Origin: Methylobacterium haplocladii
Lineage (GTDB): Bacteria > Pseudomonadota > Alphaproteobacteria > Rhizobiales > Beijerinckiaceae
Direction: 5' to 3'
Assembly: GCF_007992175.1 (NCBI RefSeq)
Contig: NZ_BJZT01000029.1
Location: forward strand, 51,382-115,381
DNA: 64,000 nt
In this document: piece by piece, positions 8,739-16,106 of the stretch
Numbering within the stretch: the stretch's first letter is position 1
Layout of the letters: each line of letters opens with the position of its first letter
The notes under the pieces: generated by a model
Seen by the model: only the letters and a program-made list of their open reading frames with translations
Told to the model about the DNA's origin: nothing
Database searches by the model: none
Made by a program: the position numbers and the translations under genes

Positions 8739-9980
8739 TTATGCCGTGTACTTTCGGAACATCACGGCGCAGGCGAAGGCGGCGAGAGAGCCGGCGGCGA
8801 TCAAGCTGATCATCAGCATCCGCCGCGGCTGCGTGGCCGATTCGGCGAGGACTGGTTCGACCACGGTGCTGAAGAACTCGATCTGGCGCGCCGCCACGAT
8901 CCGCGCGCGCTCGTTGGCGGCGAGCACCTTGGCGAAGTACTTCTCCGCATCCATGCGCTCGTTCTCGTAGGCCTCGAACTGCGACATCGCCGCCGAGATG
9001 ACCTTGCGTTTCTCGGGGTCCAGGCTCGTCGCCTCACGCTCGATACGCGCGATGTTCTCGTCGAGGTTGGCGATCTGCGCCTTCATGTCCTGGATGCGGC
9101 GTGTTTCCGGCGCGAGGTCGCGCAGGGACATGGTGAGCTGGACCTGCAGCTCGATCCGCGCCTTGCGCAGCTCGCCGATGATCTTGAGGTTGGTCTCGTT
9201 TGTCTTCGAGGCGTCGAGCATGCCCTCGCGGTTGCGCAGGTCGCGCATGGCGAAGCGGACCTTGTTCATGCGCTCCTCGGCATGGACGAGTTCACGCTTG
9301 CTCTCGGCGAGCCCGTCGTCGCGCAGCTTCTGCGAGAGCTCGTTCACCTTGCGCTCGCTCTCCTTCATCACGGCCTGAGTGAGCGCGAGGGATTCGTGCG
9401 GATCGAAGGCCTCGACGGTGAGCGTGACGATGCCGGAGCCGGTCTCGATGTTCGTCTTGACCCGGTCGTGCCAGTACTTGACGAGCTTCTCGATCGGCTT
9501 GTTGGCCTTGAACCGGGAAAACCAGTCGATGTCCTCGCGCGAGAACATCGCGCGCACCGGCATCATGCCCTCGATCGTCTCGATCATCGGGCGGCTCTCG
9601 ATGTAGTTCGTGGTGATGATCGTGTCCTGGGCGATCATCGCCTTCGGCACGCCGTTGCCGGTGCCGACCTCGTCGGACGAGGCCTTCTCCGCACCGCCGA
9701 TCGCTGGCCGGATCGCGAAGCGCGCCTCGGTGACGTAGCGGTCCGAGGCGATCAGGCCGAAATACAATGCGCCGACGACCGTCGGCACCACGCAGAGCAG
9801 TACGAACAGGATCGGCAGCAGCGGGTCGCTGCGGACGTGGCTCTGGTAGGACCGGATGCCCTTGTTGCGGTCGGCGAACCGCGAGGCCCGCGCCATCTGC
9901 TTCAGGGATTCGGCGACGGCGTTCGAGCGGTCGGCGGTGGTGAGCGCCTGGCCCTGCGGATTGCGAATCTCGACGGTCAT
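8739..9980 (-). CDS. Capsule polysaccharide export inner-membrane protein (KpsE/Wzz-type PCP)
   Basis: A 413-residue polysaccharide co-polymerase type protein. One membrane helix lies near residues 55-78 (PLLPILFVLLCVVPTVVGALYF), a large periplasmic region is rich in coiled coil (residues about 190-330), and a second helix is near the C-terminus (RRMLMISLIAAGSLAAFACAVMF). This two-helix hairpin with a coiled-coil arm is the KpsE/WcbD/BexC architecture that links the inner-membrane ABC exporter to the outer-membrane channel. The KpsT-like ATPase gene lies 108 bp upstream on the same strand. No permease (KpsM) or outer-membrane KpsD is in the window. Confidence 0.85.
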   Translation of the reverse strand: MTVEIRNPQGQALTTADRSNAVAESLKQMARASRFADRNKGIRSYQSHVRSDPLLPILFVLLCVVPTVVGALYFGLIASDRYVTEARFAIRPAIGGAEKASSDEVGTGNGVPKAMIAQDTIITTNYIESRPMIETIEGMMPVRAMFSREDIDWFSRFKANKPIEKLVKYWHDRVKTNIETGSGIVTLTVEAFDPHESLALTQAVMKESERKVNELSQKLRDDGLAESKRELVHAEERMNKVRFAMRDLRNREGMLDASKTNETNLKIIGELRKARIELQVQLTMSLRDLAPETRRIQDMKAQIANLDENIARIEREATSLDPEKRKVISAAMSQFEAYENERMDAEKYFAKVLAANERARIVAARQIEFFSTVVEPVLAESATQPRRMLMISLIAAGSLAAFACAVMFRKYTA

Positions 9981-10088
9981 GCGCCTGAATGGTCCGTTCG
10001 GTTCGAAGCCCCGGCCCCAAGGCCGCGCCCCGTCTTCACCTGTCTGACTCGTGCCTCATGACCGACCCGAACGGCGAAACCGTGTCCG

Positions 10089-10742
10089 TCAGGTGTTGAG
10101 GCGCCGGTACACCTCGATCGCCTCGTTGACGTCCTCGTAGACGATGGCCCGGCCGCCGACGAGGATCAGCGCCTGCGAACAGTATTGCCGGATCGTCTCC
10201 ATGTCGTGCGAGATCAGGATGACGTCGGCGGTCTCGCGGCGCTGGTTGAACACGTCCGCGCAGCGCTTGGCGAAGCGCGCGTCGCCGACCGCCAGCGTCT
10301 CGTCGATCAGGTAGCAGTCGAACGGGATCGCCATGCTCATCCCGTAGGCGAGGCGTGCGCCCATACCGGAGGAGTAGGTCTTGATCGGCACGTCGAGATA
10401 GCTGCCGAGCTCCGAGAACTCCTCGACGAACTCCAGCACCCGGCGCGGGTCCTCGCCGTAGATGCGCGCCACGAAGATGATGTTGTCGCGCCCCGTCATC
10501 AGCGGGTGGAAACCGCCGGCGAAGCCGAGCGGCCAGGACACCCGCAGACCCCGGTGCACGCTGCCGCGGGTCGGCTCCTCTGTGCCGGCGATCAGGCGCA
10601 TCGTGGTCGACTTGCCGGCGCCGTTGATGCCCATGATGCCGTAGCTGGTACCCGGCTTGAGCGTGAACGACACGCGGTCGAGGATCGTCCGCCGCTGGCC
10701 GTTGGTGCGATAGACCTTCGTGACGTTCTCGAACCGGATCAC
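10089..10742 (-). CDS. Polysaccharide ABC exporter ATP-binding protein (KpsT-like)
   Basis: The start is placed at GTG 10742, giving 217 residues, the usual KpsT length, with VIRFENVTKVY as the first strand. The frame is open further upstream, but that extension has no homology pattern. Walker A is GINGAGKST, the signature is SSGMGARLAYGMSMA, and Walker B is CYLIDE. The short Q-loop and the GFAGGFHPLMTGRDNI segment are typical of capsule and O-antigen exporters. It powers export of a surface polysaccharide and pairs with the KpsE-like protein downstream. The cognate permease is not adjacent. Confidence 0.88.
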   Translation of the reverse strand: MIRFENVTKVYRTNGQRRTILDRVSFTLKPGTSYGIMGINGAGKSTTMRLIAGTEEPTRGSVHRGLRVSWPLGFAGGFHPLMTGRDNIIFVARIYGEDPRRVLEFVEEFSELGSYLDVPIKTYSSGMGARLAYGMSMAIPFDCYLIDETLAVGDARFAKRCADVFNQRRETADVILISHDMETIRQYCSQALILVGGRAIVYEDVNEAIEVYRRLNT

Positions 10743-10934
10743 GGTCGCCCGACCCTTGCCCTGCCGCGCCGCGGGTACCTGCAGCAGCAGGCGGCTCGAT
10801 CCACCCGGAAAGCGGCGAATCTGAGGATCGCCCGCCACGCCCGCGCCCGCCCTCACCCACAACGCGCCGAGCGCCTTGCCAGCCGTAGCCGCAGCGGGTT
10901 ACAGGACCCGCGTCCGCCGTTGAACGGCGGACCT

Positions 10935-11024
10935 GGAGGGGTGGCCGAGTGGTTGAAGGCGCACGCCTGGAAAGTGTGTATGCGGGAAACCGTATCGCGG
11001 GTTCGAATCCCGCCTCCTCCGCCA
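10935..11024 (+). tRNA. tRNA-Ser (GGA anticodon)
   Basis: This is a 90-nt class II tRNA with encoded CCA. Acceptor strands GGAGGGG and CTCCTCC pair with one G-U. The anticodon GGA is at 10969-10971 in the loop CTGGAAA. A long variable arm precedes the T-arm CGGGTTCGAATCCCG. The tRNA borders an accessory island: the DNA just downstream carries an integrase remnant, consistent with this gene having served as an attachment site. Confidence 0.95.
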
Positions 11025-11097
11025 CCATATAATCGAAAAACTCAAATTCGTGACTTCAGGCCGGCTCCTGACGTCCCATGCTTTGATGGGGCATGAC

Positions 11098-11420
11098 ATG
11101 GCCCAGCGAAACGTCCAACGGTTGCATGCCGATGAACGATCGACACACGCCGACTACCTGACCGCACGGGCCGGGATCTGGCATTACGCCAGGCCTGCCC
11201 CGGTTGCCTTCACCGAACTCGACCCGCGCGGCGTCATCCGGCAATCCATCACAGATCCACGTCACCGACGACCCGACGATGGTGCGAGGCTCGCGCGCTG
11301 CTGCCACGATCGATGCATCGCCGATCCCGATCCCTATTTCGAAGAGGACGGTGCAGATGACAGACGGCAACGGCGATAGGCTACTGCCACGGTGGCGATC
11401 GTCACGTTCATTCCGATAGC
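11098..11420 (+). pseudogene. Tyrosine-type integrase N-terminal remnant (frameshifted)
   Basis: From ATG 11098 the first frame reads MAQRNVQRLHADERS, then YLTARAGIWHYARPAPVAF and TELDPRGVIRQS. This resembles the N-terminal part of alphaproteobacterial phage-type integrases ('...GIWHFRRRVP..F..LDPRG.VRQSTK'). Around 11250 the similarity jumps to another frame as QIHVTDDPTMVRGSRAAATIDA, so a frameshift has occurred. After about 11420 nothing recognisable remains, and the catalytic R-H-R-Y domain is missing. The position 73 bp after tRNA-Ser fits an integrase that used this tRNA. The family call is from remembered patterns, not a search. Confidence 0.55.
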
Positions 11421-11523
11421 AAGACAGAGCTGATTTATCCCAGGCAGTCGCATCGTCATTTAGCATTAATTCTGCAGAATGAACCAAAATTGTCTGCAGA
11501 AGCGAGGTAATATCATTGATTGA

Positions 11524-12978
11524 TTAGTTTCTCATATATGCCAGCAAGGCATCGTTAAAGTGAAGGTGCTCTAAGAGTTTTGGAGGCGGAGCGATTGGCG
11601 GACCCTCGATCGGTATGGGTTGAATAAACGGAGGTCTATCTTCGGTATTCATCTTGAGGTTAAGGGCATATTCGATCTCTTTGGATACCCATTCAGAGTC
11701 CGCGGCAGAATGCGACCAAAACAACAAAAACACGTCGCATTTATCGATTTCTTTATACAATTGTTGGTTCCACCGATCTCCCGGGGCGAGACTCAATACA
11801 TCTTGAAATATTTCTATTCCGGCAATCTTGAATGCCTGAACGCGCCGTAAAACCTCCGCTCGATCTTTGGATGCATATGACACAAATGCTCGCTTATAGC
11901 GTTGTATTTGTATTTCTTGTTGAGCGTACTGATTATCTTTTGAAATTTGTTTGCTTATTTTCAATATAAATCGAATTGCTCCAACCGGGACTCCTGAAAC
12001 CGAAATTCTTATCCGGCCGATGCTTTGTGGCATGGTAACAGTTTTTGGGACTGTGACCTCAAATTGAGTGACAACCGGTAGACCTTTCCAAACAATTACG
12101 CCGTCTGGTTCCAATATTTGCAGATGGTCTATCTCCGCTCTAAATTCGACACGCGTGCCAGACGGAATATCAAGTGGAAATGAGAAAACACCTTTCTTTA
12201 CGGCATCGGGATCAGACAGTTTGATAAGTTTAGACGCCGCTTTTTCGAAGCCGGGCGAGTAAATGCATACTTGTAAAAGGAAGTCTGTTCCGGCTTGGAC
12301 CTCGGGCGGACAAAAAACTGCCGCATCGACCGGGCAAAGATCGATTTCCTTTGGTATACGGTTAGATTTGCGTGCGCTGCGCGCAATGTCAGCTGCTGAA
12401 TTTCCTGCTGTTTTTGCTGATCGACTTGTCTTATTGTCAATTATCTCTTGTGAACGCAAGAACGCTGGGATGTCGAGTTCATCATCGGCCGTCACTCGTG
12501 GTTGCGATGTGGATCCGCGTGTTCCGGGAGAGGATCGCTCTCGAGGATGTGGCCCATCATCCTGAGAAGCATTTTCTTCACGGCGTCCCCCGAAGCCGAC
12601 ACTACTCAGGCGGCCCAACAATACGGTACGCCTCTCCTCTGTTGGATCTCGATTTGGTTCGAGATCAATTATACTTTTAAGAATTTGCTTTTTAGCCGCT
12701 GATAACGGCTCTTGCGGCGTACTCATGCTCTGAGATGCTTTGACAGAAGGTGTATTTATTAAGGGCGTTGAAATCGACGGGTTGGTAGCGGCACGGGATT
12801 CCTCGTTAGCAGTCAATGGATTGCTGTCGTCTTTCGACGGCCGAAGGCCCTTCAATAGGGTAATTATATTTTCAATGCCATTTTTTATCGACTTATAGAT
12901 AAGTATTATCGTGATGAGAATAGATATTAAACAAATACTTGATATAATAAAAAATACATTTTGAAGCGCTTCTGGCAT
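11524..12978 (-). CDS. Membrane-anchored TIR-domain protein with an FtsZ-tail-like motif
   Basis: The ATG at 12978 is chosen because GGAG lies 6 nt upstream; the frame is open further up, but that part is GC-rich and looks non-coding. The product has 484 residues. A single membrane helix (about 8-28, FFIISSICLISILITIILIY) is followed by a polar, probably disordered linker (about 40-210). The linker contains DDELDIPAFLRSQ (165-177), very close to the C-terminal peptide of FtsZ. A beta-rich domain (about 212-345) starts VFCPPEVQAGTDFLLQV and is a type I recall upstream of bacterial TIR domains. A C-terminal TIR domain (about 362-484) has FVSYASKDRAEV, the BB-loop region LSLAPGDRWNQQLYKEI, and the likely NADase glutamate E434 in SEWVSKEIEYAL. 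The gene is clearly AT-richer than its surroundings and lies between integrase and transposase remnants, so it was probably acquired. Likely role: defence or cell-death type NAD-consuming effector at the inner membrane (inferred). Confidence 0.85.
   Translation of the reverse strand: MPEALQNVFFIISSICLISILITIILIYKSIKNGIENIITLLKGLRPSKDDSNPLTANEESRAATNPSISTPLINTPSVKASQSMSTPQEPLSAAKKQILKSIIDLEPNRDPTEERRTVLLGRLSSVGFGGRREENASQDDGPHPRERSSPGTRGSTSQPRVTADDELDIPAFLRSQEIIDNKTSRSAKTAGNSAADIARSARKSNRIPKEIDLCPVDAAVFCPPEVQAGTDFLLQVCIYSPGFEKAASKLIKLSDPDAVKKGVFSFPLDIPSGTRVEFRAEIDHLQILEPDGVIVWKGLPVVTQFEVTVPKTVTMPQSIGRIRISVSGVPVGAIRFILKISKQISKDNQYAQQEIQIQRYKRAFVSYASKDRAEVLRRVQAFKIAGIEIFQDVLSLAPGDRWNQQLYKEIDKCDVFLLFWSHSAADSEWVSKEIEYALNLKMNTEDRPPFIQPIPIEGPPIAPPPKLLEHLHFNDALLAYMRN
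12448..12486 (-). other. FtsZ C-terminal-peptide-like motif inside the TIR protein
   Basis: Codons 165-177 of the TIR gene encode DDELDIPAFLRSQ. The conserved tail of FtsZ in proteobacteria has the form D-x-LDIPAFLRxQ (E. coli: DYLDIPAFLRKQAD), so LDIPAFLR plus the Gln match exactly. In FtsZ this peptide is the docking site for FtsA, ZipA, MinC, ZapD and SlmA. Here it sits internally, in a Ser/Arg/Pro-rich linker that itself resembles the disordered linker preceding the FtsZ tail. Confidence 0.7.
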
Positions 12979-13332
12979 GGTGTGCTCCGTTTCCATAAAT
13001 ATACTATTATTATTGAAGTCTTGTTTGTCGAAAGCTGGTTTGTTTTGAGTCGGGTCGACGCTGTGATCGCATTTAAAACCAGCTAACAGGTCGGATCTCG
13101 AGATTGTGACCATTCCCCAAAGACGGCAACGTGATCGCACGGCGCGGCTGCGTTCGTGCTCGGTCGACGACGAAAGTCGACTGAAAGCTGAGCATATTGG
13201 CCATATTGTCGAGCGCCGCCATACGTTTTGTCCGCGAGCCACGCACCGCACTTTCGCATGCAGGATCCCCATCACGGCCGATAGCCGCGGCTGGTCGATC
13301 GATGGGGCACAGGGCTAGGGCCGTGTGGACAG
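12979..13332. other. Non-coding stretch upstream of the TIR gene
   Basis: The part nearest the TIR gene (12979-13070) is AT-rich, with TAGTAT/TATATT elements on the minus strand that could serve as a -10 region. From about 13080 to 13332 base composition returns to the GC-rich chromosomal level. The TIR reading frame stays open through here, but the translation has no pattern. I see no gene. Confidence 0.5.
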
Positions 13333-13530
13333 TTATCTTAGCCAGACGACGATAGCGGCGCGTGCGACGATTGCGGCATAGTTTCGGGCGGTTTCCTCGT
13401 ATCGGCTTGCGACGCGGCGGAATTGCTTGAGCGTGGAAAAGCGCACTCGACGCGGTGACGCTGTTTGTTGAGGTGTTTGTCGAAAGGATGCTGGCTCGCC
13501 ATTGCGGGATTGTTCTGGATCAAGAGCCGC
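13333..13530 (-). pseudogene. IS5-family transposase C-terminal remnant (frameshifted)
   Basis: Read on the minus strand, one frame gives LLIQNNPAMASQHPFDKHLN, then KQRHRVECAF. After a one-base shift near 13437 the next frame continues STLKQFRRVASRYEETARNY, then AAIVARAAIVVWLR and a TAA stop at 13333-13335. This is the classic C-terminus of IS5-type DDE transposases ('..RxxIERxFxxLKxFRRIATRYxKxxxNYxAxIxxAxxxIWLR'). The upstream two thirds of the gene are gone. The sequence just outside the stop (GGGCCGTGTGGACAGTTATC on the plus strand) looks like an IS5 end, but no matching inverted repeat is visible. Confidence 0.75.
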
Positions 13531-13820
13531 CGACGAATTTGGATGAGCACATGCGGCGGTTCTGGATTGTTAGCTTTCGGCTTGGCCCTCCGGGTCCGAT
13601 ATCCGCTGCGCCGCCCCGGAATGACAGGGGCGGCTCCCGGCTGGATTGTGCTTGCTGCAGCTGAGTCCGGAGGCGTGAACTCCCCTTTCCGGACTGCTGG
13701 CGAGGGCGGACGGGCTTCTGACCCATGGACGTCGGTGGACCCCTGCGTCATCGTCTCGGGTTCGAGCCGAGATGGTCACCTGGGACGACCAGCACCGAGC
13801 GAGACCGGCAGATCAATGAG
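13531..13820. other. Non-coding stretch between the transposase remnant and the efflux operon
   Basis: No supported gene. It contains a short piece (about 13590-13632) reading GCTGCGCCGCCCCGGAATGA, in the style of dispersed intergenic repeats, but only a single arm is visible. It probably marks the far edge of the accessory island. Confidence 0.4.
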
Positions 13821-13861
13821 AACGAACGTTCATTGACATGAGAATGAACGTTCATTATGGA
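13821..13861 (+). promoter_or_regulatory. Promoter with two TetR-type operators
   Basis: Two copies of a 14-bp palindrome are present: AACGAACGTTCATT (13821-13834, one mismatch to symmetry) and AATGAACGTTCATT (13843-13856, perfect). Their centres are 22 bp apart, two helical turns. A consensus -35 TTGACA is at 13833-13838, and a weak -10 (TATGGA) follows after 17 bp at 13856-13861. The second operator fills the spacer and the first overlaps the -35. This is what a self-repressing TetR upstream of its efflux operon would need. Confidence 0.8.
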
Positions 13862-13884
13862 GAGGGGGTACGCAGGAGTTTGCG

Positions 13885-14193
13885 ATGAGCGTTTCGCTTT
13901 CAGGCCGCTGGTCGGGCCAGGACGACGATCGGGCCTTTGCCGGGCAGTCCGGGCCGGTACGGATCCTGGGGACCATTCGGGCCATCGCCACGCCGTCGAA
14001 CCTGATGCTCGCGGGGGCCGTGGCCTTCGGCTGGCTGGCGCTCGTCGCCTGGACCGGGAACGGCCCCGACGGTTGGCAGGCACGCTCCTGTGCGGAATTC
14101 GACCTGGGGCGGGCGTCATGCAGCACCATACGGTTCACGAAGGATCAGAGCCGCATCGCGCCCTTCATGGACGCCGCGGACGCCGCTCGATGA
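13885..14193 (+). CDS. Small membrane protein of the efflux operon (unknown)
   Basis: The protein has 102 residues. AGGAG lies 6 nt before the ATG, and the stop TGA shares its bases with the tetR start (ATGA overlap at 14190-14193), so it is translated and coupled to tetR. A single membrane helix is predicted at about residues 38-57 (SNLMLAGAVAFGWLALVAW). The rest is polar, with two cysteines in the C-terminal half (C69, C79). I recognise no family. As first gene of the TetR-MFP-RND operon it could be an accessory subunit of the pump or a membrane sensor. Confidence 0.6.
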   Translation: MSVSLSGRWSGQDDDRAFAGQSGPVRILGTIRAIATPSNLMLAGAVAFGWLALVAWTGNGPDGWQARSCAEFDLGRASCSTIRFTKDQSRIAPFMDAADAAR

Positions 14194-14828
14194 GCGCGGC
14201 CGTCGGAAACGTCATCGATGCCGGGCGCGGACAGGCGGCGCGGCGTGAGCACATCCTCGATGCCGCCGAGACCTGCTTCATCCGCAACGGCTTCCACCGG
14301 ACCACGATGCTGGATCTGGCCAAGGCCGCCGCGATGAGCGCCGGGAATTTCTACCGGTACTTCTCCTCGAAGGAGGCCATCGTTCTAGGTCTGGCGGAGC
14401 GGGACCGCGAGCGCGGCGCCGCCATGCTCGGTGAACTGCAGAAGAGCGGTGACCGCCGCGCGGCGTTCCTCGGCGTCCTTACGCAATACGTCTCCGCCCT
14501 CACACGTGAGGCTGCGGTGCTGCGCCTCGACATCTGGTCCGAGGCGACCCGCAATCCAGCCATCGCAGCGATGACCGAGAGTTCCGAGGCGGAAGCCCGT
14601 GCCTGGTTCCTCGATATGTTCGAGGCGCTCGCCACGTCGCCCGATTGCGACCCGCCCGCGCTCCACATCCTGGTGAGCCGTCTGTTGAAGGGCGTCATCG
14701 TCGACCGGGCCCTGACGCCCGAGTTCGACCCGGCCCCCGCCGTCGCGCAGCTGCTGCAGCTGCTCGAGGCCGGCCTCGGCGGACGTCTGCCGACCGCGTC
14801 CGATGCATCAGGGACACCGCCGCGATGA
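14190..14828 (+). CDS. TetR/AcrR family repressor of the efflux operon
   Basis: The protein has 212 residues. The DNA-binding helix-turn-helix is clear in REHILDAAETCFIRNGFHRT and MLDLAKAAAMSAGNFYRYFS (about residues 17-60). The C-terminal ligand domain includes LDIWSEATRNPAIAAMTESS. The gene is second in a tightly packed operon: ATGA overlap with the small membrane protein before it and with the adaptor gene after it. The two GAACGTTC palindromes in the operon promoter are the obvious binding sites, implying negative autoregulation relieved by a pump substrate. Confidence 0.9.
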   Translation: MSAAVGNVIDAGRGQAARREHILDAAETCFIRNGFHRTTMLDLAKAAAMSAGNFYRYFSSKEAIVLGLAERDRERGAAMLGELQKSGDRRAAFLGVLTQYVSALTREAAVLRLDIWSEATRNPAIAAMTESSEAEARAWFLDMFEALATSPDCDPPALHILVSRLLKGVIVDRALTPEFDPAPAVAQLLQLLEAGLGGRLPTASDASGTPPR

Positions 14829-16063
14829 AGCTCCCCCGCAAGCTGGCAGGCTCGGCCCTGCTGTCGCTTGGCATCGCCTTGGCCGCCTCGTCCGCGCAGG
14901 CCGAGGGGAGCCGGGCACCCGCCAAGGCGAGCCTGATACCGGCGGTCAGCGTGGTCGAGGCGGCCCGCCGCGAGATCGTCGAAAGCGTCGTCGTCACCGG
15001 CACGCTGGTGCCCCGCGACGAGATTCTGGTGACGCCGGAGATCGATGGCTACCGCGTCACCGAGGTTCTGGTCGAGGAGGGCATGCGCGTCCAGCGCGGA
15101 CAGGTCCTCGCCCGGCTCTCGCACGACCTGATCGACCGGCAACTGGTCCAGCAGAGTGCCCTCGTCGACAAGGCCTCCGCCGCCGTGCCGCAGGCCCAGA
15201 GCAGCATCGAGCAGGCCGAGGCCACCGAGACCGAGGCCCGTCTCAGCTACGACCGCGCCCGCCAGCTCCTGCAGACCGGCAACGCCACCGCGGTGGTGAT
15301 GGAGAGCCGCACGGCGGCGCTCCGACAGGCCGAGGGCAAGCTCGCCTTCGCGCGCAACGGCCTTCTGATCGCCAAGGCCGAACTCGCTCAGGCCAAGGCC
15401 GTGCAGGACGAGCTCGAATTGCGGCTCGCCCGCACCGAGATCCGCGCGCCGGAGGCCGGCATCGTCAACCGCCGCACGGCGCGCGTCGGCATCACCGCCT
15501 CGTCCGCGGCCGAGCCGCTGTTTCGGCTCATCGCCCGCGGCGAGATCGAGCTGGAGGGCGAGGTCATCGAGACCAAGCTGCCGCTCCTGCACGAAGGCCG
15601 GCCGGCCTGGATCGAGCTCGGCAGCGGCGAGCGCGTGCGGGGCAGCGTCCGCGCGGTCTATCCGGAGGTCGACAAGGCGAGCCGGCTCGGCAAGGTCCGC
15701 ATCCGGCTCGATGCCGACCCGCGCTTGCGTATCGGCACCTTCGCCCGCGGCGCCGTCGAACTCGCCCGCACCCGCGGCGTGACCGTGCCGCAGGCCTCCG
15801 TGCTCTATGGCGGGACGAAGGGCAGCAGCGTGCTGGTGGCGGCCGGCGGCCGGGTCGAGGCCCGCGAGGTCCGCATCGGCCTGTCCGATGACGACGACAT
15901 CGAGATCCGCACCGGCCTCACCGAGGGCGAGCGCGTCGTCGCACGGGCCGGCAGCTTTTTGCGGGACGGCGACCGGGTCCGGCCGATCCCCGTGGCGGCT
16001 GCGGCGCCGGCTGTCGCCGAGGCGCCGTCGCCCCAGGCGAGTGCCGAAGCCGGCGCTCCTTGA
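14825..16063 (+). CDS. RND efflux periplasmic adaptor (membrane fusion protein)
   Basis: The protein has 412 residues with a signal peptide (about 1-27, ending SSAQAEG). The layout is typical: a barrel-sandwich strand with VVVTGTLVPRDEILVTPEI and GYRVTEVLVEEGMRVQRGQV, an alpha-hairpin (about 95-190) rich in Gln/Ala, the second lipoyl half ending RTEIRAPEAGIVNRRTARVG, a beta-barrel and a membrane-proximal domain. It bridges the RND pump encoded 44 bp downstream to an outer-membrane channel that is not in this window. The start overlaps the tetR stop (ATGA). Confidence 0.92.
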   Translation: MKLPRKLAGSALLSLGIALAASSAQAEGSRAPAKASLIPAVSVVEAARREIVESVVVTGTLVPRDEILVTPEIDGYRVTEVLVEEGMRVQRGQVLARLSHDLIDRQLVQQSALVDKASAAVPQAQSSIEQAEATETEARLSYDRARQLLQTGNATAVVMESRTAALRQAEGKLAFARNGLLIAKAELAQAKAVQDELELRLARTEIRAPEAGIVNRRTARVGITASSAAEPLFRLIARGEIELEGEVIETKLPLLHEGRPAWIELGSGERVRGSVRAVYPEVDKASRLGKVRIRLDADPRLRIGTFARGAVELARTRGVTVPQASVLYGGTKGSSVLVAAGGRVEAREVRIGLSDDDDIEIRTGLTEGERVVARAGSFLRDGDRVRPIPVAAAAPAVAEAPSPQASAEAGAP

Positions 16064-16106
16064 GCCGACGCCTTACCTTGAACCCTCAAAGAAGCGGGTC
16101 GCCTCG

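Noticed and set aside
11056..11487. Minus-strand 143-codon frame after tRNA-Ser
   Set aside because: It is antisense to the integrase remnant and has no protein-like features.
12979..13275. Longer N-terminus of the TIR protein from ATG 13275
   Set aside because: The added 99 residues come from GC-rich DNA without pattern and would place a long polar segment before the membrane anchor; ATG 12978 has a GGAG site.
13750..13775. GGGTTCGAGCC as a possible attR copy of the tRNA-Ser 3' end
   Set aside because: Only about eight bases match the T-arm and the acceptor part is absent, so it does not qualify as an attachment repeat.
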